From: Spartobacteria bacterium UBA5019
GTDB lineage: Bacteria; Verrucomicrobiota; Verrucomicrobiia; Chthoniobacterales; Terrimicrobiaceae
Direction: 5' to 3'
Length of the DNA: 14,699 nt
Assembly: GCA_002396485.1 (NCBI GenBank)
Contig: DGXZ01000090.1
Location: 1-14,699, forward strand
Within the stretch, counting starts at the first letter, position 1; each line of letters starts with the position of its first letter. The notes beneath the pieces are model-generated. The model was not told the origin of the DNA and searched no databases. It saw only the letters and a program-made list of their open reading frames with translations. This document shows, in pieces, positions 6,101 to 13,035 of the stretch. The position numbers were made by a program, and so were the translations under genes.

Positions 6101-7150
6101 CTAACTCGAACAGCGGATGTTCTTCTCGAAAAGGTAATGGCTCACGAGCCATTCGTTGCCGCCGCTGAAGCCCCAGAGTTCCGCGCATGAGAGGAAGAAG
6201 ACCCGCCAGTAGGCGCGCCACTTGGCGGTGTTTTCCTTGCCGTAGGTGGCCTCAAGAATGGGAGTGATGACTGCCTCGTTGGCGTCCATTTTTTCCAGCC
6301 AGGCTTCAGAGGTTCTTTGGTAGTGGGTGCCGCTCACGCGCCAGTGGCCTTGAATGGCGAGGTCATCCTGGAAGTAGAGTAGGAGGTCATCCGAGGGCAT
6401 GGTGCCTCCCTCGAAGAAGTAGCGCGTAATCCAGTCTGATGGGTCCTTGCCTTCGAAATGATAGGCGAACTCGCGGTGGGTGAAGATGTGAACGAAGAGC
6501 TTTCCCTCGGGGCGCAGCCATCGGGCTACTTTGGACATCAGGAGTTGGTAGTTCTTCATGTGCTCGAACATCTCGACGGAAACCACGCGGTCGAACGAGG
6601 TGTCGCCGGCTTCAAAATCATTCATGTCCGCTGTGAGGATGCGCACATTTTTGAATCCGCGCCGCGCCGCCTCGACGTCGATGTGGGCCTTTTGAGTGGA
6701 GGAGTTGGAAACGCCTGTGATGCGGGAGTTCGGGTATTTTTCCGCCATCCAGAGGGTGAGGCTTCCCCAGCCGCAGCCGAGTTCCAGGATGTCTTGGCCG
6801 TCGGTGAGTTGCGCGCGCTCGCAGCTGAGGGCGAGCATGGCCTCCTCGGATTCGGCAAAAGTCGTGTCCTCGCGCGGCCAGTAGCCGGAGCTGTATTTCA
6901 TGCGGGGACCGAGGACGAGTTTGAAGAAATCGGTCGGCACCTCGTAGTGCTGCTCATTGGCTGCCTCGGTCTTGATGGCGATCGGGCTGCGCTTCAGTTC
7001 CTCGATGAAGGCACTCAGGGCCTCGCTCTGGGCGATGGCGTCGGGTTTTGTCTCTTCGCGGAGCTTTTTGGCGAGCAGGTTGCGAATTCCGATGCGAATG
7101 GCGGCATCGGGCAGGAGATTTCGGGCGAGAAGGTTGTCGATGGAGATCAT
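6101..7150 (-). CDS. SAM-dependent methyltransferase, CFA synthase/coclaurine N-methyltransferase-like
   Basis: A 349-residue protein of the cyclopropane-fatty-acyl-phospholipid synthase (CMAS) superfamily. The SAM-binding motif I is ILELGCGWGS (121-130), and GVSNSSTQ (146-153) corresponds to motif II. Near residues 65-92, EQHYEVPTDFFKLVLGPRMKYSSGYW is the family's conserved substrate-side segment. The signature SVEMFEHMKNYQ (191-202) has Glu at 193 where CFA synthases have Gly; E193, E196 and H197 match the catalytic pattern of plant coclaurine N-methyltransferases, and overall length matches those enzymes. It may therefore methylate an amine rather than a double bond in lipids. The substrate cannot be read from sequence. 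Its ATG overlaps the stop of the DUF1295 gene by four bases, so the two are coupled and probably act in one pathway. Confidence 0.92.
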   Translation of the reverse strand: MISIDNLLARNLLPDAAIRIGIRNLLAKKLREETKPDAIAQSEALSAFIEELKRSPIAIKTEAANEQHYEVPTDFFKLVLGPRMKYSSGYWPREDTTFAESEEAMLALSCERAQLTDGQDILELGCGWGSLTLWMAEKYPNSRITGVSNSSTQKAHIDVEAARRGFKNVRILTADMNDFEAGDTSFDRVVSVEMFEHMKNYQLLMSKVARWLRPEGKLFVHIFTHREFAYHFEGKDPSDWITRYFFEGGTMPSDDLLLYFQDDLAIQGHWRVSGTHYQRTSEAWLEKMDANEAVITPILEATYGKENTAKWRAYWRVFFLSCAELWGFSGGNEWLVSHYLFEKNIRCSS

Positions 7151-7965
7151 GGTTTTTTAGGAATCCAGGGAATGAACGGGCTGGTGCGTCGTTGATAGTC
7201 GCGATAGGCGTCCCCCCGAGTGGCGAGAGATCTGGCCTCCGAGGGCGGTATACCGGTCATGCAGGTCAGAAAATAGAGCATTAAAAGCGGACTGGCGAGG
7301 CCGACCCAGCTCCAGGGCGAGCCAAGCGCGAAAACGAAGTAGGCGATCCAGACCATCCACTCGAAAAAATAGTTCGGATGGCGCGAGTATTTCCATAGCC
7401 CGATATCGCAAACGCGGCCCTTCGTGGCGGGCTGTGACTTGAAGAGGGCGAGTTGCATGTCGGCGATAGATTCCCCTCCGATGGCAACGAGCCAGAGAAT
7501 CACCCCAGCCACTTCGAAAAATCCAATCCCCGGAGACGGATTCGCACACGCCACTGCAATCGGAATACTCAAGACTCCGATGAGAACGGCCTGCAATTGG
7601 AAAAATCCGAAAAACATCAGCCAAGTGTGTTTGGGAAATTGCGTGCGCAGTGCGGTGTAGCGAGGGTCCTCCTCCGGATGGTGCGACATGACGCGTTTGT
7701 AGAGATGCATTCCCAGTCGGAAACTCCAGGCGAAAACCATGGCGGAAATCAGCGCGTTCCGAATCATGTGGCCGCTGCCAAAGATGCCGTAAAAAAGCGC
7801 CACGGGTGTGAATCCAAACGACCACCAGATGTCCACAATCCCCGCGTTGTTCATCCGGCGCGCAAAAAACCAAACGACAACAATGATGGCCATTGCCAAG
7901 GCTGTTCCCGAAATGAGCAGTGGAAGAATATTCACAGAATGGAAGATCGACGAAGACTGCATCAT
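7147..7965 (-). CDS. DUF1295 membrane protein (steroid 5-alpha-reductase-like)
   Basis: A 272-residue polytopic membrane protein. The signature GLWKYSRHPNYFFEW (189-203) marks the DUF1295/3-oxo-5-alpha-steroid 4-dehydrogenase-like group, related to isoprenylcysteine methyltransferases. At least six hydrophobic segments are visible (for example 14-34, 50-64, 116-140, 150-166, 203-217 and 220-236). DIWWSFGF (45-52) and the C-terminal IPPSEARSLATRGDAYRDYQRRTSPFIPW (239-267) are also family-typical. It is translationally coupled to the methyltransferase at 6101-7150; DUF1295 and CFA-type methyltransferase genes are often neighbours in bacteria, and modification of membrane lipids is a common inference. 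The substrate is unknown. It follows the toxin gene after 64 bp on the same strand. Confidence 0.92.
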   Translation of the reverse strand: MMQSSSIFHSVNILPLLISGTALAMAIIVVVWFFARRMNNAGIVDIWWSFGFTPVALFYGIFGSGHMIRNALISAMVFAWSFRLGMHLYKRVMSHHPEEDPRYTALRTQFPKHTWLMFFGFFQLQAVLIGVLSIPIAVACANPSPGIGFFEVAGVILWLVAIGGESIADMQLALFKSQPATKGRVCDIGLWKYSRHPNYFFEWMVWIAYFVFALGSPWSWVGLASPLLMLYFLTCMTGIPPSEARSLATRGDAYRDYQRRTSPFIPWIPKKP

Positions 7966-8029
7966 TGCCGCCGCCGGGCGTTCTTGAAACCAAAAAGGCG
8001 CGGCTCTGTAGGAATAACCTTCGAAGCCA

Positions 8030-8320
8030 TCAGCTCTCCGCTTCTCTCAATTTGCTTTGGAAAATTTCGTAAACCCATTTTCTCGCTCCTGCATACACGC
8101 AGGTAATCACCCGCTCGCCGTCGATCATCTGGTAGTCGAAAATGATGCGATGCGAACCGACGCGCAAACGATGGAAGCCTTCCAGATCATCGGTTAAGGA
8201 TTTGATGTTTCCTTGCTCTTTGGACAACCCCTTGATCGCCACCTTCAAGGCATGCCGGGGTTGGGGAGGGAGACTTCGCAAATATTCAAGAACTTCGTCT
8301 TGAATTCTGATGCGAATCAT
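8030..8320 (-). CDS. Type II toxin, RelE/ParE family
   Basis: A 96-residue protein of the RelE/ParE toxin fold. The core LEGFHRLRVGSHRIIFDYQ (46-64) is the typical beta-hairpin with R51, R53 and R58, and the C-terminus ends in VYEIFQSK, close to the Arg/Tyr-bearing last strand of RelE-type ribosome-dependent endoribonucleases. Which target it acts on (translating ribosome or gyrase) cannot be decided from the motifs. Its ATG overlaps the antitoxin stop by four bases, the usual antitoxin-first arrangement, so it is co-translated with the antitoxin at 8317-8565. Confidence 0.93.
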   Translation of the reverse strand: MIRIRIQDEVLEYLRSLPPQPRHALKVAIKGLSKEQGNIKSLTDDLEGFHRLRVGSHRIIFDYQMIDGERVITCVYAGARKWVYEIFQSKLREAES

Positions 8321-8565
8321 ACCGAATCCATCGCGGTCAAATCATGGTAAACCGCTTTGCCTTTCCTATGCTTGTGGATGGCTCCCATCGCCTTCGGGTC
8401 TGCTAGGATTTCCATCGTCTCCGCAATGGCTTCCATCCGGTCCATGGAAACAAGCACTGCCACCGCCTTGCCTTGTTTGGTGATTGTGACCGGATGGTCC
8501 TCGCACTCTTTAACCACTGCGGAGAACTTTTGCTGCGCGGTTTTTATGGTGTAGGTGTCGGACAT
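8317..8565 (-). CDS. Type II antitoxin, Phd/YefM family
   Basis: An 82-residue protein with the Phd/YefM N-terminal DNA-binding fold: TIKTAQQKFSAVVKECEDHPVTIT (5-28), then KQGKAVAVLVSMDRMEAIAETMEIL (29-53). The C-terminal part (54-82) would be the disordered toxin-neutralising tail. It is expected to bind the RelE-like toxin encoded directly downstream and to repress its own promoter together with it. An 8-bp inverted repeat lies three bases upstream of the start and is a candidate operator. The gene follows a LacI-family pseudogene, so the module may have entered a decaying locus. Confidence 0.93.
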   Translation of the reverse strand: MSDTYTIKTAQQKFSAVVKECEDHPVTITKQGKAVAVLVSMDRMEAIAETMEILADPKAMGAIHKHRKGKAVYHDLTAMDSV

Positions 8566-8567
8566 GG

Positions 8568-8596
8568 CTTTTTAGTATGCCTTTTTTTCTAAAAAG
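8568..8596. promoter_or_regulatory. Candidate operator of the toxin-antitoxin operon
   Basis: A perfect inverted repeat, CTTTTTAG (8568-8575) and CTAAAAAG (8589-8596), with 21 bp between equivalent bases, about two helical turns. It begins three bases upstream of the antitoxin ATG, where Phd/YefM-type antitoxins commonly autoregulate. Its AT-only arms make a terminator unlikely. Function is inferred from position. Confidence 0.45.
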
Positions 8597-8933
8597 TAAC
8601 CCCTTTTCGGATGGCGGCAACTGCATCCAATCCTTTGACATCCTTTTCTTGCTGTCCGTGTGGGATCGATGATCGTTCATTGGGGAAAGGCAGCGGGCCT
8701 TTTTCGCTTCGGTCGATCATTCCGATAAATATGTCCATCGCAGCCTAGCCTGCCAGTTCGTTGTATTGGTTCATGCTCGGTCAATGCGGACTGGCGGAAC
8801 GCCCCTCGTATTGGACCATCAGAACATCGTCGGTCACGCGCAGGCCACAGGCCTCCACCCACTCTTTGATCTCTTGGTAAAGGCTGAAGATCGCATCTGG
8901 GCGCTCTTGCTTGAGCCAGCGGTGGAAAAGAGA
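8589..8933 (-). pseudogene. LacI-family transcriptional regulator remnant (C-terminal part)
   Basis: Reading leftwards from 8933 in one frame gives SLFHRWLKQERPDAIF, LYQEIKEWVEACGLRVTDD and VLMVQYEGRSASPH, then TGA at 8781-8783. The same frame goes on with PSMNQYNELAG, TAG at 8745-8747, and AAMDIFIGMIDRSEKGPLPF. This is the pattern of the C-terminal domain of LacI-type regulators in Verrucomicrobiota (W..K.RPD..I...E...WL...GLRVP.DV, ..NQ....G.AAVD.LI.MI.R.E.G.P.FP). The stops replace positions where Trp and Gln would be expected. There is no start codon at the head: the fragment follows directly, in frame, on the TAA of the gene at 8934-9470, so the DNA-binding domain and most of the sensor domain are gone. 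Homology weakens past about 8679; the frame closes at 8589. Confidence 0.62.
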
Positions 8934-9470
8934 TTACTCCTTGCGGATGGTTCTGAAAACCGGTTGCAGGATGGGGTTTGGGTGTTCTTGAATCGCCGTT
9001 CCTATTATTTCGCCCTTGTCGTTGTAGATGGGTACCGCCGTGCGGATCGGTGATCCGTAGTCGATAAAACCCTCGATCTCTGTTTCTTCAAATCCCGCGC
9101 CATTGATTGTAATGCCGGTTCGCCGTGTTTCGAAGGTTCTTGGTGTTGCAGGTTGGACGAAATAGCCGCCGTCAGCCTGTGGTGTGATGCGTGGGGCAGC
9201 GTATTGCGTGGCTACGGGAACCTCTTGGCCAATGAACATTTTCGTTTGAGCGGGAGCACTTGCTCTCACGGGTTCTCCGAGAAAATGATGGTTCCTGCGG
9301 ATTTCCTGCTCCTCCTCTTCGTCGGCAGTTGGTGGCGGCTTAGGGGTTGGCGAGACCGCTGTGGCATTTCCTTTGGTGGCTTGCTGGGAGGGTTGGACGC
9401 TATCCACATCGGGAGCGGAAAAGCCAACGGCCAGTGAGGAATAAAAGACCAACAAAAACCAGCGTAGCAT
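8934..9470 (-). CDS. Secreted proline-rich hypothetical protein
   Basis: A 178-residue protein that I do not recognise. The N-terminus MLRWFLLVFYSSLAVGFSA is a plausible signal peptide cleaved near residue 19. Residues ~24-60 are low-complexity, with PTPKPPP followed by DEEEEQE, suggesting an extended linker outside the cytoplasm. The C-terminal half (about 85-178) looks ordered, with GGYFVQPATPRTFETRR, ITINGAGFEETEIEGFIDYG and VPIYNDKGEIIGTAIQEHP; the last resembles a short beta-rich domain but no named fold is evident. It lies 43 bp downstream of the redoxin gene on the same strand. No Shine-Dalgarno motif precedes the ATG. Its stop codon marks the junction with the LacI remnant, so its 3' end may not be original. 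Confidence 0.72.
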   Translation of the reverse strand: MLRWFLLVFYSSLAVGFSAPDVDSVQPSQQATKGNATAVSPTPKPPPTADEEEEQEIRRNHHFLGEPVRASAPAQTKMFIGQEVPVATQYAAPRITPQADGGYFVQPATPRTFETRRTGITINGAGFEETEIEGFIDYGSPIRTAVPIYNDKGEIIGTAIQEHPNPILQPVFRTIRKE

Positions 9471-9513
9471 GGTATGGGAAATTTATGAGAACCGCCCGTT
9501 CGGCAGTTGACGC

Positions 9514-10110
9514 TCAGTTCCCGTATTTGATCGAGCAGCCGTAGGCCTCGGTTTCGGGTGTGCTGACTGTCTTGCCTGCGAGGGTTTCATCGATAGCGGC
9601 TGCGACGAGATTTTTTGCTGTGGCGATATCCGCAGGATCGGCCGATTTTTTGTCATCAATCGCCCCATGGTAAACGAGGATGCCGTCGGTATTGATGACA
9701 TACATCTCGGGTGTGCGCTTGGCTCCATAGGCGCGGCCGGTCGCGCCCGACTCGTCGATAAGGTATGCAGTGGCGGCGGAGTTTTTTTCAGTGCAGGCCT
9801 TGAGAGCGTCGGCGGGTGCGGCATGGCCTTGCTTGCCGGGTGCGGACGAGCAGATGGAAAGCCACACGACGCCCTTCGCGGCGGCATCCGCCTGAAGTTT
9901 CTGCATGTTGCCGGAGCCATAGTGCTTCACGACGAATGGGCAACTGTGGTTCGTCCACTCGAGCACGACGACTTTGCCTTTGTAGTCGGAGAGGGACACG
10001 TACTTGGATTCGCAGGTTGGGAGGTTGAATGCGGGAGCGGGTTTGCCGATTTCGGCTTCAGCGTGAACCCAGGCGGTGGCGGCCAGGAGAATGAGAAGGG
10101 CTTTGTTCAT
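9514..10110 (-). CDS. Exported thioredoxin-fold protein (redoxin family)
   Basis: A 198-residue protein. Residues 1-17 (MNKALLILLAATAWVHA) form a signal peptide, placing it in the periplasm. The AhpC/TSA-redoxin fold follows: IGKPAPAFNLPTCE, DYKGKVVVLEWTNHSCPFVVKHY (42-64), GVVWLSIC, then KRTPEMYVINTDGILVYHGAIDD (131-153) with the cis-Pro loop TP and the thioredoxin beta-hairpin. The active site is C57-P-F-V, a single Cys and not CxxC, so a peroxiredoxin-like or non-disulfide role is possible. C192 in the terminal GCSIKY motif could be the partner thiol. The start at 10110 is chosen because it gives a clean signal peptide; the longer frame up to 10623 only shadows the DUF4126 gene. The partner or substrate is unknown. 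Confidence 0.88.
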   Translation of the reverse strand: MNKALLILLAATAWVHAEAEIGKPAPAFNLPTCESKYVSLSDYKGKVVVLEWTNHSCPFVVKHYGSGNMQKLQADAAAKGVVWLSICSSAPGKQGHAAPADALKACTEKNSAATAYLIDESGATGRAYGAKRTPEMYVINTDGILVYHGAIDDKKSADPADIATAKNLVAAAIDETLAGKTVSTPETEAYGCSIKYGN

Positions 10111-10156
10111 AGGATTCCAAACTACACGGCGGAGCGTACCTGGCAAACTGCCGTTT

Positions 10157-10768
10157 TCACCCGAAATGGGAGCGCGCTTTTTTGAGAAGCAACCGTAGGC
10201 TTTGAAAAATATTCCGGAGGAGGCGTGGCAGAAAAATGAAAATCGTGGTGCAGACAATAGCTGCCAGCAGCAAGGCGACAAGTGGACTCCAAGCCAGCAA
10301 GCCCAAGCCGCCGAGCACCAGGCCGTCCTCCGCGAGGCTGAGGGCGATGTTCGTGAACGGTTCGGGAGAGGTGTTGGCGGCCAGACGGGTTCCGGCTTTG
10401 GCGGCATGTGAGGAGAATGCCATACCTCCGGCGAGGAGTGCAGCCACGACCTCAAAGACGGGATGTGCGTCTCCCATGGCGGCAACCGCAAGGGCGGCGG
10501 CACCGATGGGGCGGACGAGCGTGTGTATGACATCCCACGCCGTATCCACCCAGGGAATCTTGTCTGCGCAGAACTCGATGGCATAGAGCGCACCGGCAAT
10601 GCACAAGATCGTTGGATGTCCAAGAACCTCCAGACCGGCGAGCTGAGAGGGTAGTATGACCCAATGGAAATGCAGGGCCAGACCTGTCACCAGCACGGTG
10701 AGGTAGAGATTCAAACCCGCCAGCGTTCCCAGGCTCAAGGCGACGGCGAGGGTTTTGAGGACTTCCAT
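10157..10768 (-). CDS. DUF4126 integral membrane protein
   Basis: A 203-residue membrane protein with the DUF4126 pattern: an N-terminal glycine-rich helix with GTLAGLNLYLTVLVTGLALH (14-33), EFCADKIPWVDTAWDVIHTLVRPIGAA (65-91), LLAGGMAFSSHAAKAGTRLAANTSPEPFTNIALSLAEDGL (111-150) and a last helix around 160-180 followed by a basic tail. Four to five transmembrane segments are visible. The family's function is unknown. GAGG before the ATG at a six-base spacing is one of the better ribosome-binding motifs in the window. It starts 12 bp after the stop of purC, so the two are probably co-transcribed. Confidence 0.9.
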   Translation of the reverse strand: MEVLKTLAVALSLGTLAGLNLYLTVLVTGLALHFHWVILPSQLAGLEVLGHPTILCIAGALYAIEFCADKIPWVDTAWDVIHTLVRPIGAAALAVAAMGDAHPVFEVVAALLAGGMAFSSHAAKAGTRLAANTSPEPFTNIALSLAEDGLVLGGLGLLAWSPLVALLLAAIVCTTIFIFLPRLLRNIFQSLRLLLKKARSHFG

Positions 10769-10780
10769 GGGAACCTCGGG

Positions 10781-11671
10781 TCAGGCCGCTGGCAATTTTA
10801 GGCCGCTGAGCTTTTCGTAGGCTTCAATGTATTTTTCGGAGGTTCTGCGGACGACATCCTCAGGCAGGCTAGGGGCGGGGGGTGTTTTGTCCCAATCCAG
10901 CGTCTCCAAATAATCCCGCACGAATTGCTTGTCGTAGCTTGGCGGATTGGTGCCAGGTTTCCAGGCATCCGCCGGCCAGAAGCGGGAGGAGTCGGGCGTA
11001 AGGCATTCGTCGATGAGGATGAGTTCGCCATCGGCGATGCCGAATTCGAATTTCGTGTCGGCGATGAGGAGACCGGCCTTGGCGGCGTGGGCGCAGCCGT
11101 GTTCGTAGAGTTCGATCGTGTGGTGCCGCACTTGGAGTGCGAGTTCGTCGCCGAGGACCGAACGGCACTGGCTCCAGGTGATGTTTTCATCGTGCCCGGT
11201 CTCGGCCTTGGTGGCGGGTGTGAAGAGAGCTGCCGGCAGGCGCGAGGATTGCAGGAGGCCGGCGGGAAGGTCGAAACCGCAGGCTTTGCCGGTCGCGGTG
11301 TATTCCTTCCACGCCGAGCCGGAGATGTAGCCGCGTGCCACGCATTCGACCGGTAGCGGGCTGGCTTTTCGCACGATCATGGAGCGGTCGCGCAGTTGCT
11401 CTTCGAAGGGTTGTAAAATCTCGGGATAGGCTTCGAAGCGGGCTGTGATGAAATGGTTGGGAACGAAGTCCAGCACGCCGTACCAGAAGAGGGTCATCTG
11501 TGTGAGCACTTCGCCCTTGCGTGGAATGCCGGTCGGCAGGATGCAGTCGAAGGCGGAAATACGGTCTGTGGCGACAACGAGAAGGTTTTCACCGAGGTCA
11601 AAAACCTCGCGGACCTTACCGCTGCGCAGTTTTTTGATTCCGGGAAGTTGGCATTCGAGAAGGGTGGTCAT
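10781..11671 (-). CDS. purC: Phosphoribosylaminoimidazole-succinocarboxamide synthase
   Basis: A 296-residue SAICAR synthetase (EC 6.3.2.6), the purine biosynthesis enzyme that joins aspartate to CAIR using ATP, in the cytoplasm. Motifs seen: SGKVREVFDLGENLLVVATDRISAFD (17-42), the first family signature LPVECVARGYISGSAWKEY (106-124), the ATP-site stretch DENITW (161-166) and the second signature LIADTKFEFG (202-211). The length is that of the longer, yeast-type bacterial PurC. The ATG at 11669-11671 is preferred to the GTG at 11719, which would overlap the GH1 gene and add a sequence unlike PurC. It begins 8 bp after the GH1 stop codon. No other purine genes are nearby, and no purine riboswitch is visible. 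Confidence 0.97.
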   Translation of the reverse strand: MTTLLECQLPGIKKLRSGKVREVFDLGENLLVVATDRISAFDCILPTGIPRKGEVLTQMTLFWYGVLDFVPNHFITARFEAYPEILQPFEEQLRDRSMIVRKASPLPVECVARGYISGSAWKEYTATGKACGFDLPAGLLQSSRLPAALFTPATKAETGHDENITWSQCRSVLGDELALQVRHHTIELYEHGCAHAAKAGLLIADTKFEFGIADGELILIDECLTPDSSRFWPADAWKPGTNPPSYDKQFVRDYLETLDWDKTPPAPSLPEDVVRRTSEKYIEAYEKLSGLKLPAA

Positions 11672-11679
11672 ATGCGGGA

Positions 11680-13011
11680 TCAGGGTTCGGGATTGGCTCG
11701 GATGAAGTTTCGGAACCACCGTCCGGCTGGCTCCAGAGTGAGTTTCATATCTTTTTTATTGAAGCTGGTGAGGCCGAAATTTGCCGCATAGCCCTCGGCC
11801 CACTCATAGTTGTCTGTGAGGGTCCAAGGGAAGTATCCGCGCAGGTCCGCGCCGTCCTCCATCGCGCGGCGCATCTGGTTCACATGCTCGCGGAAGTAGC
11901 GGATTTTTTTCTGCTCGCTCTGGGTTCCGATGCCGTTTTCGGAGATGACCATGGGCTTGCCGTAGCGTTTGGAAACGGTCACGAGGACGGCGTGGAGGCC
12001 TTCTGGATCGATGAGCCAGCCGTTCTGCGTGTAAGCCGAGCTTTTCTCGCCCGTCGGCCGGATGATGAATCGTCGGGCGGAAGCGACCTGCGAGTAATAG
12101 TAGTTCACACCGATCAAATCTATGGTGTCGGCCACGCGGTCGAGGTGGTCGAAATTCTGGTGCTGCATCATGTTGTAAACAGCTCTGGTCGGATCCTGGC
12201 CGAATGCGCGCGTCCAGTTCGGAAGCGAGTAAATGCCCATGACAATGGCCTTGGGGTTTTGATTTTTGATGATGCCTGATGCTTCACGAAACATCGCCAC
12301 GGAGACATTTGTGGCCTTTTTGAGGGAACCCGGAGTGGCAAGGAGGCCGGGGGGCCAGTGTCCACCAAAATAGCCAATGTAGAGTGCACCATTCGGCTCG
12401 TTTTGTGGCACCCACACTTTCACATAGGGCGAGAGCGCCTTCACTATGCGGGTCACGTATTCCTTCCAATGGGATTCGACCTCGGGATTGAGAAAGCCGG
12501 ATTGGGATTTTTTCTTCGAGTCGTAGAGCCAGGCGGGGAAGGTGAAATGCCAGAGGGTGACGACCGGTTCGATGCCTGCGGCTTTGAGTTTGCGCGCCAT
12601 CGCGATGTATTGGCGGATGGCGGCCTCATTGAAAACCCCGGGTTGAGGCTCCACGCGGCCCCATTCGATGCCGAAGCGATAGTGATTCACGCCAAGTTGC
12701 TTCAGGGCTGCGAGGTCCTTGTCAAAATGAGTCCAGGAGAATGTCGCCTCGTCACCGCGCGGCGGAATGTGGCCTTCCTCGGCGAAGATGTCCCAGTCCG
12801 TCTTAAAATAGAAAGGCGAGTCCGGTGCGACCCCGCGGTCCTCGTTTTGGAAGCTCGCCGTCGAGGTCCCCCACCAGAAAGCTCCGGTCTTCACTGGTGC
12901 AGATTCCACGGCTGAAGCCGGTTTTTTGTAGGGCTTCGGGGGCATTACACAACCCGCGAGCGCCAGGCACGGGAGAAGCGCAACCAGGGCGCGAATCGTG
13001 TTGAGTGTCAT
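11680..13011 (-). CDS. Lipid-anchored GH1 family glycoside hydrolase (beta-glucosidase-like)
   Basis: A 443-residue retaining glycosidase of family GH1. The N-terminus ends in a lipobox LALAGC with C21 as the lipidation site, followed by a Pro/Ala-rich linker. The catalytic barrel shows WGTSTASFQNEDRG (47-60), LGVNHYRFGIEWGRVEPQPG (106-125), TLWHFTFPAWL (152-162), the acid/base Glu in VPQNEPN (E205), GVNYYYS (301-307), the nucleophile in ISENGIG (E358) and TLTDNYEWAEGYAANFGL (397-414). All GH1 landmarks are present. Most bacterial GH1 enzymes are cytoplasmic, so a lipoprotein form on the envelope is unusual. The substrate could be a beta-glucoside or beta-galactoside. No transporter or regulator is adjacent except the distant LacI remnant. 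The gene diverges from 13036-13953 across 24 bp and lacks a Shine-Dalgarno motif. Confidence 0.94.
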   Translation of the reverse strand: MTLNTIRALVALLPCLALAGCVMPPKPYKKPASAVESAPVKTGAFWWGTSTASFQNEDRGVAPDSPFYFKTDWDIFAEEGHIPPRGDEATFSWTHFDKDLAALKQLGVNHYRFGIEWGRVEPQPGVFNEAAIRQYIAMARKLKAAGIEPVVTLWHFTFPAWLYDSKKKSQSGFLNPEVESHWKEYVTRIVKALSPYVKVWVPQNEPNGALYIGYFGGHWPPGLLATPGSLKKATNVSVAMFREASGIIKNQNPKAIVMGIYSLPNWTRAFGQDPTRAVYNMMQHQNFDHLDRVADTIDLIGVNYYYSQVASARRFIIRPTGEKSSAYTQNGWLIDPEGLHAVLVTVSKRYGKPMVISENGIGTQSEQKKIRYFREHVNQMRRAMEDGADLRGYFPWTLTDNYEWAEGYAANFGLTSFNKKDMKLTLEPAGRWFRNFIRANPEP

Positions 13012-13035
13012 TGCGCAGGCTTATAGTTTGCGACC
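13001..13035. promoter_or_regulatory. Candidate symmetric divergent promoter
   Basis: Only 24 bp separate the start codons of the GH1 gene (minus) and the secreted unknown (plus). CTTATAGT/ACTATAAG at 13020-13027 gives a -10-like TATAGT on the plus strand (13022-13027) and TATAAG on the minus strand (13024-13019), overlapping each other. On the plus strand TTGAGT (13001-13006) could be a -35 box at a short 15-bp spacing. A start 6-8 bases downstream of either -10 would fall at or next to the ATG, giving leaderless or near-leaderless mRNAs, and neither gene has a Shine-Dalgarno motif. Confidence 0.45.

Noticed and set aside
6458..7195. Long plus-strand open frame (245 aa) opposite the methyltransferase
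   Set aside because: Antisense shadow of a gene with convincing motifs; the translation is low-complexity with no recognisable domain.
8766..9053. Plus-strand 95-aa frame opposite the LacI remnant and secreted unknown
   Set aside because: No ribosome-binding motif or recognisable content; the minus strand carries the LacI-like signal across the same bases.
10111..10623. Upstream extension of the redoxin frame to 10623
   Set aside because: It is the out-of-frame shadow of the DUF4126 gene; MNKALLILLAATAWVHA at 10110 is a clean signal peptide.
11672..11719. GTG start for purC at 11719
   Set aside because: It would overlap the GH1 gene by 40 bases and add a sequence unlike PurC; the ATG at 11671 gives the usual N-terminus.
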